Source of the DNA: Planctomycetota bacterium
Lineage (GTDB): Bacteria > Planctomycetota > MHYJ01 > JACQXL01
Length of the DNA: 64,000 nt
Assembly (NCBI GenBank): GCA_016235865.1
Contig: JACRIK010000001.1
Span: forward strand, 1 to 64,000
Direction: 5' to 3'
Positions 15,623-23,489 of the stretch are shown piece by piece; position 1 is the stretch's first letter; each line of letters opens with the position of its first letter. The translations under genes and the position numbers were made by a program. Under the pieces are notes generated by a model. It ran no database searches and was not told the DNA's origin. It saw only the letters and a program-made list of their open reading frames with translations.

Positions 15623-16132
15623 TTATTTATTATTCGTCTTATTCTTTTTGAATTCCTTGATGCTGTCGCGGATTTTGGCCGCCTCCTCGAATTTTTCCTC
15701 CTTGACCAGCTGTTCCAGTTCCTGCTGTAGTTTTTTCAGCTCAGCCTCTTTATGCACGGTCTTGGAGACGTGGGTCGGGATTTTACCGCGGTGCTGGGCG
15801 GTGCCGTGTATCTTTTCTATCAGCTGTTCGATGCCGTTCTTGAAAACGTCGTAGTCCTCGGCGCAGCCGAACCGGCCGAGTTTCTTGAATTCCAGATAGG
15901 TCATTCCGCAATGCGGGCAGACCAGGGTGCCCATCTCCTTGACCATCTTGCCGATAATCGGCTCCATCAGCCCGGCCAGGAGTTCGGGCAGGAGCAGCGA
16001 CTGCTTGGCATTAACCGGTGTAATGTGCTGGGCGCAGTCCTTGCACAGATGGACTTCCTGGACCACATTGTTATTTATCAGGTGCGACAGATGCACCGAG
16101 GCTGGTTTTTTCTGGCACTTTTCACATAGCAT
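15623..16132 (-). CDS. mcsA: McsA, zinc-finger activator of McsB
   Basis: The product is 169 residues. Two CxxC pairs near the N-terminus (CEKC, CKDC) and a third, CPHC, form zinc sites. The C-terminal 40 residues are a UVR domain (ELEQLVKEEKFEEAAKIRDSI). McsA activates McsB autophosphorylation and binds stress clients in known systems. It overlaps the queD-like gene by 11 nt and directly precedes mcsB. Confidence 0.94.
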   Translation of the reverse strand: MLCEKCQKKPASVHLSHLINNNVVQEVHLCKDCAQHITPVNAKQSLLLPELLAGLMEPIIGKMVKEMGTLVCPHCGMTYLEFKKLGRFGCAEDYDVFKNGIEQLIEKIHGTAQHRGKIPTHVSKTVHKEAELKKLQQELEQLVKEEKFEEAAKIRDSIKEFKKNKTNNK

Positions 16133-16490
16133 CGGAATAACACGCTCCTGCCTTGGCTGATTCCCAGATACAAACCTTTATCCGGTTTGATTTAGGAAGT
16201 TTCTTCTGAATCCTCCGGTGAATCATCAAGGCAATATTTTCGGCCGTGGGGTTGAGTTTGGTAAAGTCCTTGAGCTCGTTCAGGTACTTATGATCGTACT
16301 CGGCCAGCACTAGGTCGAGCGCCTTCTTGAGGACGGTAAAATCAATGGCCAGGCCGAGTTTATCGAGATTATTCTGCCGGATATAAAGTTCCACGCCGTA
16401 ATTATGGCCGTGGAGTTTTTCGCATTTGCCTTTGTATCCGCGCAAATGATGGGCGGCCGAGAACTCGCTCTTGATTACTAGTTCGTACAT
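16122..16490 (-). CDS. queD: 6-carboxy-tetrahydropterin synthase / PTPS family (QueD-like)
   Basis: The product is 122 residues from ATG 16490 (MYELVIKSEFSAAHHL). The nine residues added by an upstream start lie over the promoter. Zinc ligands are His15, His27 and His29 (HGHNY), catalytic Cys is Cys23, and the conserved end motif is WESAKAGACY. It converts dihydroneopterin triphosphate to a tetrahydropterin in queuosine precursor or biopterin synthesis. No other que genes are present here to decide the pathway. Confidence 0.9.
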   Translation of the reverse strand: MYELVIKSEFSAAHHLRGYKGKCEKLHGHNYGVELYIRQNNLDKLGLAIDFTVLKKALDLVLAEYDHKYLNELKDFTKLNPTAENIALMIHRRIQKKLPKSNRIKVCIWESAKAGACYSDAM

Positions 16491-16500
16491 GGTGTATATA

Positions 16501-16527
16501 TTTATAATTGCCGTCAAAATCTGTCAA
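16501..16527 (-). promoter_or_regulatory. probable promoter of the queD-mcsA-mcsB unit
   Basis: Minus strand TTGACA (16527-16522) and TATAAA (16506-16501) with a 15-bp spacer. A shifted -10, TAAATA, would give 17 bp. The -10 lies about 10 nt before ATG 16490, so the leader is very short. It is divergent from the glmS promoter. Confidence 0.5.
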
Positions 16528-16535
16528 ATTATTTC

Positions 16536-16563
16536 TTGACTATTAAGGCGCGAGGTATAGAAT
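16536..16563 (+). promoter_or_regulatory. glmS promoter, apparently leaderless
   Basis: TTGACT (16536-16541), 16-bp spacer, TAGAAT (16558-16563), then 7 nt to ATG 16571. There is no Shine-Dalgarno at normal distance. There is no room for a glmS ribozyme. Confidence 0.7.
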
Positions 16564-16570
16564 GCTTCTC

Positions 16571-18391
16571 ATGTGCGGAATTATCGGATGTGTCAGTAAC
16601 CGACCGGTGGCGCCGATTTTAATGGACGGATTAAAGCGGCTGGAGTATCGCGGCTATGATTCGGCCGGCATTGTGGTCCTGGAAAGCGGGGGTTTTCGCA
16701 GCCAGAAGACCGTGGGCAAGGTGCGGGCGCTGGACATCCTCCTTAAGGGACAGGGTTTTTCCGGCCACATCGGCATCGGGCATACCCGTTGGGCTACGCA
16801 CGGCGCGCCGGCCACCTGCAACGCCCATCCTTTCTTTTCCTGTGATAATTCGGTGGCGGTGGTTCACAACGGCGTGATTGAGAATTACCAGGAGCTGCGT
16901 CGGGAATTGATAAAGCGGAAGCATTCTTTCCAATCAGAGACCGACAGCGAAGTGGTGGTCCATCTGGTGGAGGAGTATTTGGAGAAGCATCAGCCATTGG
17001 AGGCGGTGCGCCTGGTCTGCCAGCGATTAAGGGGCAGTTTTGCCCTGGTGTTTATGTTTACCCGTTTCCCGAATCTGGTTATCGGGGCGCGGCTCTACAG
17101 CCCGCTGGTGGTCGGACTGGGAAAACACGAGACCTTCCTGGCATCCGATGTGCCGGCATTCCTGAAACACACCCGGAAGGTGGTTTATCTCCAGGATCGG
17201 CAGATTGTCGAGATAAAGAAATCAGGCGCCAAGCCGGCATTGAAGATAATTGATTTCGGCGGTAAGGTGCAGAGTTATCATATCGCACAGGTGAAATGGA
17301 ATATCCAGTCGGCCGAGAAAGAGGGCTATGCCCATTTTATGCTCAAGGAGATTGAGGAGCAACCCGAGGCAGTCAGGCGGACCGTGAATTATCCGCATTA
17401 TTCGGCGCTGGAGCCGATAAAGAAACGGCTGGCCCGAATCAACCGGGTGGTGCTGGTGGCCTGCGGCACGGCCTGGCACGCGTCATTAGCCGCTAAATAC
17501 GCCATAGAGGAACTGGCCAGGTTGCCGACTGAGGCGTTCTTGGGCAGCGAGTTCCGGTATGCCTTGCCGCCGTTGGATAAGAATACGCTGGTGGTGGCGG
17601 TGTCGCAGTCCGGCGAGACGGCCGATACCCTGGCGGCGGTGCGGGCGGCTAAGGAGCATAATGCCTTGTGCTTGGCCATCTGCAATGTGGTCGGTTCATC
17701 GCTGACCCGGGAGGCCCAGACCACGCTTTACACCTTTGCCGGCCCGGAAATCAGCGTGGCATCCACCAAGGCCTATACCTGCCAGCTGGCTTTGCTGACT
17801 GTCTTGGCGGTGTATCTGGCCCGGGGCAGGAAGTCGATCGGCCCGGCAACCGAGAAGAGGCTGCTGGGCGAGATAAAGAAACTGCCTGATAAAATTAGGA
17901 AGGTCCTGGCCGATAAGAAGACCATCGAGAACTGCGCCGAGTCGTATAAGAAGGTTTTTAACTATATGTATATCGGCCGGAAGAATAATCTGGCCACGGC
18001 TTATGAGGGCGCGCTGAAGATGAAGGAGATTTCCTACACCCACGCCGAAGGCTACGGGGCCGGGGAGATGAAGCACGGGCCGTTGGCCCTGGTGGACGGA
18101 ACTTTCCCGACCATTGCCGTGGCGCTTAAGGACAGCGTTTATGAAAAGATGATTTCCAATATCCGGGTAATCAAGGCGCGCAACGGCATTGTGGTGGCGG
18201 TGGTTACCCGGGGCGATAAGGATGTCCGGGAGATTGCGAACCGGGTGATTGAGATTCCGGCGGTCAATGAGATATTGTCGCCCATTGTGACGGCCATTCC
18301 GATGCAGCTGCTGGCATACTATACGGCAGTCAAAAAGGGCCGGGAGATTGACCAGCCGCGCAATCTGGCCAAGAGCGTGACTATAGAATAA
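16571..18391 (+). CDS. glmS: glutamine-fructose-6-phosphate aminotransferase
   Basis: The product is 606 residues. I choose ATG 16571 because the mature enzyme must begin MCGIIG, with Cys as the glutaminase nucleophile. Residues 1-220 are the class II glutamine amidotransferase domain (GHTRWATHG, HNGVIENY). Two SIS sugar-isomerase domains follow (CGTAWHASL, SQSGETADTL, EISVASTKAY), and the C-terminus ends LAKSVTIE as in the family. It makes glucosamine-6-phosphate for cell wall and LPS. It is a single gene. Confidence 0.97.
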   Translation: MCGIIGCVSNRPVAPILMDGLKRLEYRGYDSAGIVVLESGGFRSQKTVGKVRALDILLKGQGFSGHIGIGHTRWATHGAPATCNAHPFFSCDNSVAVVHNGVIENYQELRRELIKRKHSFQSETDSEVVVHLVEEYLEKHQPLEAVRLVCQRLRGSFALVFMFTRFPNLVIGARLYSPLVVGLGKHETFLASDVPAFLKHTRKVVYLQDRQIVEIKKSGAKPALKIIDFGGKVQSYHIAQVKWNIQSAEKEGYAHFMLKEIEEQPEAVRRTVNYPHYSALEPIKKRLARINRVVLVACGTAWHASLAAKYAIEELARLPTEAFLGSEFRYALPPLDKNTLVVAVSQSGETADTLAAVRAAKEHNALCLAICNVVGSSLTREAQTTLYTFAGPEISVASTKAYTCQLALLTVLAVYLARGRKSIGPATEKRLLGEIKKLPDKIRKVLADKKTIENCAESYKKVFNYMYIGRKNNLATAYEGALKMKEISYTHAEGYGAGEMKHGPLALVDGTFPTIAVALKDSVYEKMISNIRVIKARNGIVVAVVTRGDKDVREIANRVIEIPAVNEILSPIVTAIPMQLLAYYTAVKKGREIDQPRNLAKSVTIE

Positions 18392-18403
18392 TTTTGGTAT
18401 TTC

Positions 18404-18432
18404 TTGACGCAGCGTTTTCAGTCGGATATAAA
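18404..18432 (+). promoter_or_regulatory. promoter of the sdh operon
   Basis: TTGACG (18404-18409), 17 bp, TATAAA (18427-18432). The predicted start leaves a leader of about 27 nt with an AGAAGG-like site before ATG 18466. Confidence 0.75.
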
Positions 18433-18465
18433 TCGCCTTGAGGGAATTTAGAAGGTTCTTGTAAG

Positions 18466-18804
18466 ATGAGTTTCATCCGTTGGTTGTTGCAGCGAATTAC
18501 AGGACTCCTGTTGGTATTGGGACTGGGCACGCATACGATTGTTATTCATTTCTCCGGACATTCGCCGATAGATGTTAATGTGGTTCATGACCGGCTCAAA
18601 GACACTTTTTGGCTGGTATTTTACATCGTATTCCTGGCCGCCACTCTTTTTCACGGCTTGAATGGTTTTTACGAAGTCATTGATGATTACAAACCCAGCC
18701 AACGCCTGCGGGCGCTATTAGGCTTGGCGCTTTGGGGGATTGGTCTGCTTGCTTTGGTATGGGGTATATACGTATTGATGGCCTGGAGCAATCTGGTGAT
18801 ATGA
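18466..18804 (+). CDS. succinate dehydrogenase/fumarate reductase membrane anchor (first)
   Basis: The product is 112 residues with three membrane helices. The motif WLLQRITGLLLVLGLGTHTIV and the histidine in FHGLNGFYEVIDDY match the SdhC/SdhD anchor superfamily, which binds haem b and quinone. It overlaps the next anchor gene by an ATGA junction. I leave the C/D designation open. Confidence 0.85.
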   Translation: MSFIRWLLQRITGLLLVLGLGTHTIVIHFSGHSPIDVNVVHDRLKDTFWLVFYIVFLAATLFHGLNGFYEVIDDYKPSQRLRALLGLALWGIGLLALVWGIYVLMAWSNLVI

Positions 18805-19184
18805 TAAAAAAGATATTTTCCGTTTTTTGTGAATTGGTGCTGAACCGTAATGAAGGCACAATGGCCTTTATCCTGCACCGCCTGACCGGGCTGTGCCTGG
18901 TCGGCTATATCTTCCTGCATCTGGTGGTGGTGGGCAGCAATTTCATCTTCGGCGGCACCGCCTTCAATACCCTGATGAGTACATTCGAGACGCCGCTGGT
19001 GAAGTTGCTGGAGATTTGCCTGATCAGCGTGATTGCCTTCCATAGCATAAACGGCCTGCGGATAATCATAGTTGATTTCCTGAATATTACCAGAACCCAG
19101 CGGGCGTTGTTCTGGGTGGTGCTGGGGCTGTGTGTCTCGGCAGTAATAATTACGGGAGTGCTTTTCTTGCCTAAGATAATTTAA
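18801..19184 (+). CDS. succinate dehydrogenase cytochrome b-type anchor (second)
   Basis: The product is 127 residues from ATG 18801 (MIKKIFSVFCEL); an earlier in-frame ATG at 18732 is inside the preceding gene. Three membrane helices carry FILHRLTGLCLVGYIFLHLVVVG and HSINGLRIIIVDFL, the typical SdhC signature with haem-ligand histidines. Its stop overlaps the flavoprotein start (TAATG). Confidence 0.88.
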   Translation: MIKKIFSVFCELVLNRNEGTMAFILHRLTGLCLVGYIFLHLVVVGSNFIFGGTAFNTLMSTFETPLVKLLEICLISVIAFHSINGLRIIIVDFLNITRTQRALFWVVLGLCVSAVIITGVLFLPKII

Positions 19185-20911
19185 TGATGTTAGCTAACAA
19201 ATATGATGTTATTGTAATCGGCGGGGGACTGGCCGGACTGCGGGCGGCTATTGAGGCCCAGGCCAAGGGCGCTTCGGTGTTGATTGTGTCTAAACTCCAT
19301 CCGTTGCGTTCCCATTCCGGCGCGGCCCAGGGCGGAGTCAATGCGCCGCTGGCCAATAATCCCGAGGCCAAGGATGATACGCCTGAAAAACACGCCTATG
19401 ATACGGTCAAGGGCAGCGACTTTTTAGCGGACCAGGACGCGGTTCAGCTGATGACGGCTACGGCGCCTGAAATTATATATGAGTTGGAACACTGGGGCTG
19501 TCCGTTTTCCCGGACAGATGACGGCCGGATTGCCCAGCGGCCGTTCGGCGGCGCCGGTTACCCGCGCACCTGCTACGGCGCTGATAAGACCGGGCTTTAT
19601 ATGCTCCATACGCTTTACGAGCAGGTCATCAAGCGGAATATCACGATAATCTCCGATTTCTTTGTTACGGCATTGATTGTGGAAGGCGATACCTGCTATG
19701 GTGTTGCGGGTATTGATATGGTTAAAGGACGGATTGAGACCATCGTAGGCCATTCAGTGATTGTTGCCACCGGCGGGGCCGGACGGGTCTACGGCAAGAG
19801 CAGTAACGCCCTGACCTCAACCGGCTTGGGTATGGCGCTGGCCTACTGGGTAGGCGCGCCGCTCAAGGATATGGAGTTTATCCAGTTCCATCCGACCGGC
19901 ATTATCTATAAACATATTCTGATGACCGAGGGTTGCCGGGGCGAGGGTGGATACCTGGTCAATAGTAAGAATGAGCGTTTTATGCAGAAATACGCGCCCA
20001 GCAAGATGGAACTGGCCCAGCGCGATATCGTTTCCCGCTCGATTGCCACGGAGATTGAGCAGGGCCGGGGATTTACGGCCCGGGACGGTTCGGGCTATGT
20101 CCATTTGGATATGAGGCATTTGGGTGCGGAAAAGATAATGGAACGCCTGCCCGGAGTCCGGGATATCTGCCTGGAATTCCTGGGGCTGGATATTGTCAAG
20201 GAGCCGGCGCCGATTCAGCCGGTCCAGCATTATACCATGGGCGGGATTGATACCGATGTCAATGGCGCTACCTCGGTCAGGGGTCTTTATGCGGCCGGCG
20301 AGTGTGCCTGCGTTTCAGTGCACGGCGCCAACCGGCTGGGCGGTAATTCGCTCCTGGAAACGCTGGTATTCGGAAAACTCAGCGGTCTGGCCGCCGCGCG
20401 CTACATTGCCGATGTCAAGCAGAAGTCATATATACCGCAGAATTTAATCGCCAATATATCACGATTCTACGAGTCTAATTTCAAGCGAATTACTAATTCC
20501 AAGGGCGAGGAGAAACACCGGGTTCTTAAGAACGAGCTTAATGAGACAATGGATAAGCTGGTGGGTATCTTCCGGACGGCCCAGGATTTACAGGCGGCTT
20601 TGGCCAAAGTAAAGACGCTGAAAGAGCGGTTCAATCATTTGGGTCCGCCCCAGGATGGCTTGAAGTTCAATTATGATATCCTGACCCATCTGGAGTTGGA
20701 GGCCAATATCGATGTGGCCGAGGCGGTGATTGTGGGCGCCTTGAAGCGCGAGGAAAGCCGAGGCTCTCATTCCCGAAAGGATTTCCCGGCCCGGAACGAC
20801 AAGGATTTTCTTAAGCATACTTTGGTGTATTACAGGGCCAAGGGTGAGGTGGATGTCCAGTATAGGCCGGTGGCGATGACTAAATATCAGCCGGAGGAGC
20901 GGAAGTACTAA
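19184..20911 (+). CDS. sdhA: succinate dehydrogenase/fumarate reductase flavoprotein subunit
   Basis: The product is 575 residues. FAD-binding GGGLAGLRAA is at 13-22, and the flavin-linking histidine is in HSGAAQGG (His44). Substrate-site elements are present: HPTGI, RGEGGYLVN, RDIVSRSIATEI, and HGANRLGGNSLLE near the C-terminal FAD contact. It interconverts succinate and fumarate. Its close spacing with both anchors and the Fe-S gene shows a four-gene operon. Direction of catalysis in vivo cannot be told from sequence. Confidence 0.95.
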   Translation: MMLANKYDVIVIGGGLAGLRAAIEAQAKGASVLIVSKLHPLRSHSGAAQGGVNAPLANNPEAKDDTPEKHAYDTVKGSDFLADQDAVQLMTATAPEIIYELEHWGCPFSRTDDGRIAQRPFGGAGYPRTCYGADKTGLYMLHTLYEQVIKRNITIISDFFVTALIVEGDTCYGVAGIDMVKGRIETIVGHSVIVATGGAGRVYGKSSNALTSTGLGMALAYWVGAPLKDMEFIQFHPTGIIYKHILMTEGCRGEGGYLVNSKNERFMQKYAPSKMELAQRDIVSRSIATEIEQGRGFTARDGSGYVHLDMRHLGAEKIMERLPGVRDICLEFLGLDIVKEPAPIQPVQHYTMGGIDTDVNGATSVRGLYAAGECACVSVHGANRLGGNSLLETLVFGKLSGLAAARYIADVKQKSYIPQNLIANISRFYESNFKRITNSKGEEKHRVLKNELNETMDKLVGIFRTAQDLQAALAKVKTLKERFNHLGPPQDGLKFNYDILTHLELEANIDVAEAVIVGALKREESRGSHSRKDFPARNDKDFLKHTLVYYRAKGEVDVQYRPVAMTKYQPEERKY

Positions 20912-20919
20912 GAAAGTTT

Positions 20920-21672
20920 ATGACTGAGTTCAGAGTATTTAGATTTGACCCGGCGGACAACAAACCGGCCCGGTTTGATACCTACACCGTGCCCTGGGAA
21001 AAAGGCATGACGGTGCTGGAGGGCTTGCTTTATATTTCCGACTATTTCCAGGATTCGCCGTCCTTCAGGTATTCCTGCCGGGCCGCGGTCTGCGGTTCCT
21101 GCGCCATGCACATCAACGGCAAATACCGGCTGGCCTGCAATACCCTGATTGAGACATTACTCAAAGAGGGCAATGGCACGATTACCATCCAGCCGCTGGC
21201 CCACCTGCCGGTCTATAAGGACTTGGTGGTGAATATGGATAATTTCTTCAGGAACTATGAGGCCATTAGGCCGTATCTGATACCGGATAAGTCAGTGCCT
21301 GAGAATGGTTCGGCGGCGCTCACCACAAGGGAATTTATCCAGTCGCCCAAGGACCGTAAAAAGATAGACGGCGCCATAGATTGCATACTCTGCGGTGCTT
21401 GTTACGGCTCCTGCCCGGTGGCCGGGACCAATCCGGAATACCTTGGGCCGCATGCGATTCTCAAGGCAGCCAGGTTTTATAACGACAGCCGGGATGCGGC
21501 CAGTAAAGAGCGTCTCTCCATTATCGGAAATAATCACGGACTCTTCCGTTGCCATTCCATATTCAATTGCCAAGTGGTCTGCCCCAAGAACCTTGACCCG
21601 GCCGGCGCCATATCGCAGATGAAGATGAAGCTGGTCTGGTCAAAGGTAAAAGGACTCTTCGGGCTGGGATAA
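20920..21672 (+). CDS. sdhB: succinate dehydrogenase/fumarate reductase Fe-S subunit
   Basis: The product is 250 residues. The N-terminal plant-type ferredoxin domain carries the [2Fe-2S] motif CRAAVCGSC. The C-terminal domain has CILCGACYGSCP ([4Fe-4S]) and CHSIFNCQVVCPKNLDP ([3Fe-4S]/[4Fe-4S]). It links the flavin to quinone. It begins 8 nt after sdhA and is the last gene of the operon. Confidence 0.95.
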   Translation: MTEFRVFRFDPADNKPARFDTYTVPWEKGMTVLEGLLYISDYFQDSPSFRYSCRAAVCGSCAMHINGKYRLACNTLIETLLKEGNGTITIQPLAHLPVYKDLVVNMDNFFRNYEAIRPYLIPDKSVPENGSAALTTREFIQSPKDRKKIDGAIDCILCGACYGSCPVAGTNPEYLGPHAILKAARFYNDSRDAASKERLSIIGNNHGLFRCHSIFNCQVVCPKNLDPAGAISQMKMKLVWSKVKGLFGLG

Positions 21673-21679
21673 ATTATAT

Positions 21680-21826
21680 CACCACAAAGGACACTAAGAG
21701 GAACACGAATCGCACGAATTAAACGAATCACACGAATAGATTCGTTTTACTCACTATAAGTAATTATTATTCGTCTTATTCGCCGTATTCGTCTGATTCG
21801 TGTTCTCTTTTATTCCTCTGTGGGTA
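21680..21826. repeat. ACGAAT-iterated long inverted repeat, copy 1
   Basis: Left arm ACCACAAAGGA...GAACACGAATCGCACGAAT...CACGAAT. Right arm is built of ATTCG words (TATTCGTCTTATTCG, CGTATTCGTCTGATTCG) and ends CTCTGTGGGT. The arms are inverted and iterate ACGAAT about every 9-10 bp. It lies between sdhB and the convergent GH57 gene. A close relative lies at 59119-59236. Confidence 0.82.
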
Positions 21827-21827
21827 A

Positions 21828-23450
21828 TCAGGCATAAACCCGATAATCCATTTCCTCAAAGAGATTATCCTCGGCCTGTATTTCGTCAATATAGGCTTCG
21901 TCAATCGTGTCGTTCTTTATATCATCATAAAGCCGGTTAAAGCGGCTGAGGTGGGTCTTGAATCTATTCTGGGCATAGCATTCGGAATGCTGGGTGGTAA
22001 TCAGGAATGTCCAGTCGCTGCTCTGGGCCAGGAGCAGTTCCCGGGCCATCTGGTTCAGCGCCTTTTGATGCAACCCGTTTACGGACGGATACTGATTTAC
22101 CGGTTCGCTGGCGCGGTCTCTGGTGAGTTCCAGCATCCGCTCTTCGGCCTTATGCAGATGCCGGTAGAACCAGTCGTTCTTGCCGTTGAGCCAGACCTTG
22201 CAATAGCCGCCGTCGCCCCAGGTGGAGAATGACGGTTGGGAGACCTGTAATTTGGGTTGTTGCTTAAGGTATTCATTGGGTGTGATTAGTTTTAATTCTT
22301 CCTGTGTGTTTAGCTTTCGGACCAGCGCCTCAATAAAATCCGGTCCCTCAAACCACCAGTGCCCGAATAATTCCGCGTCATAAGGGGCGATAATAATTGG
22401 GAATTGCGAATTGCGAATAGCGAATTTACCAGAAATATAATTAATCTGCTGCTGGCGGTTGAAGATAAAGTTATCCACGTGGTTCTGTATCTTGGCCAGG
22501 GCATTGCGGCGGTTATATGGTTGCTTTAGGTGCAGAGGCACATCGCCGGTAATCCGGTAGTATTTGATGCCGACATTACGCCGGACGCCGTCCGAATGAA
22601 GATATGGTTTGATATACTGGTAATCAGCGTCATAGCCCAGGTCGCGGTAGAATTCGCGGTAGTTGGCATCGCCCGGATAGCCCTCCTTGGCGCTCCAGAC
22701 CTGGCGCGAGGTCTCGGCATCCCGGCCAAAGGCCGCTACCTTATACTGCCGGTCCGCGTATACCGGCAGATAGGTGTTCATTATCGGTGTCGGTGAGCCG
22801 TTGGTAATGCCGTGGGTATCAATGATAAAATACTTGATGCCGGCCTGTGCCAGGATGGCTTCCAATCCTGGATAATAGCCGCATTCCGGCAGCCAGATGC
22901 CGGCGGGCTTCCGGGCAAAATGTTTCTGATAATTTCGGACCGAGGTCATTACCTGTGCCCGGACCGATTCCGGATGTTTCATCAAGGGCAGGAATCCGTG
23001 CGTGCCGGCGCAGGTGATGATTTCCAGATAACCCAATTGTTGAAACCTGCCAAATGCCTGGACCAGGTTGCGGTTATAATTGTTATGGTATAAATCCTGT
23101 AATTTCCTGAATCGCTCGTGATACATCCGGGCGGTATCACGGAATAAGCCATCACCTGCGGTATTGACTATTTCCTTTTCGGCTAACTCCACCAGACGGG
23201 ACAGATGCTGTGAATAGCGGTTCTGTAAGAGTTCATCCGTGAGCATCTCGCACAATGGCGGCGACAGCGAGATGGTCATCCGGAAAGGCACGTTATCGCG
23301 GTACAGTTCCTCAAATGCGGCCAGGAGCGGCAGATAGGTCTCGGTGATGGCCTCATACAGCCAGTCCTCTTCCATAAAGTCGGTAAAATTCGGATGCCGG
23401 ACATAGGGCAGATGGGCGTGCAGGACAATAGATAAATAACCCTTGAGCAT
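21828..23450 (-). CDS. GH57 glycoside hydrolase, probable 1,4-alpha-glucan branching enzyme
   Basis: The product is 540 residues. The GH57 barrel starts GYLSIVLHAHLPYVRHP. The nucleophile Glu189 is in WLPECGYYPG, and the acid/base Asp358 is in APYDAELFGHWWFEGP. A helical C-terminal (DUF1957-type) region follows, with DWTFLITT and YA at the end, as in glycogen branching GH57 enzymes. Residues about 341-351 (GKFAIRNSQFP) are encoded by a GCGAAT-type microrepeat inserted next to the catalytic Asp loop, and the frame is intact. It has a leaderless-type promoter. It would act in cytoplasmic glycogen metabolism. Confidence 0.9.
   Translation of the reverse strand: MLKGYLSIVLHAHLPYVRHPNFTDFMEEDWLYEAITETYLPLLAAFEELYRDNVPFRMTISLSPPLCEMLTDELLQNRYSQHLSRLVELAEKEIVNTAGDGLFRDTARMYHERFRKLQDLYHNNYNRNLVQAFGRFQQLGYLEIITCAGTHGFLPLMKHPESVRAQVMTSVRNYQKHFARKPAGIWLPECGYYPGLEAILAQAGIKYFIIDTHGITNGSPTPIMNTYLPVYADRQYKVAAFGRDAETSRQVWSAKEGYPGDANYREFYRDLGYDADYQYIKPYLHSDGVRRNVGIKYYRITGDVPLHLKQPYNRRNALAKIQNHVDNFIFNRQQQINYISGKFAIRNSQFPIIIAPYDAELFGHWWFEGPDFIEALVRKLNTQEELKLITPNEYLKQQPKLQVSQPSFSTWGDGGYCKVWLNGKNDWFYRHLHKAEERMLELTRDRASEPVNQYPSVNGLHQKALNQMARELLLAQSSDWTFLITTQHSECYAQNRFKTHLSRFNRLYDDIKNDTIDEAYIDEIQAEDNLFEEMDYRVYA
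22398..22426. repeat. GCGAATTGCGAATAGCGAAT microrepeat inside the GH57 gene
   Basis: GGAATTGCGAATTGCGAATA is followed by GCGAATTT. On the coding strand it reads FAIRNSQF. Related copies occur in the giant gene near 33711, 33868, 35926, 40018 and 40188. Confidence 0.75.
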
Positions 23451-23457
23451 GGATTAG

Positions 23458-23486
23458 ATTATATTATGGCTCTCTGACCGAGTCAA
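23458..23486 (-). promoter_or_regulatory. GH57 promoter, apparently leaderless
   Basis: Minus strand TTGACT (23486-23481), 17 bp, TATAAT (23463-23458), then 7 nt to ATG 23450. There is no Shine-Dalgarno. Confidence 0.78.
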
Positions 23487-23489
23487 GAA

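Noticed and set aside
16501-16570. glmS ribozyme upstream of glmS
   Set aside because: Only a short promoter region separates glmS from divergent queD; no space or motif for the ribozyme.
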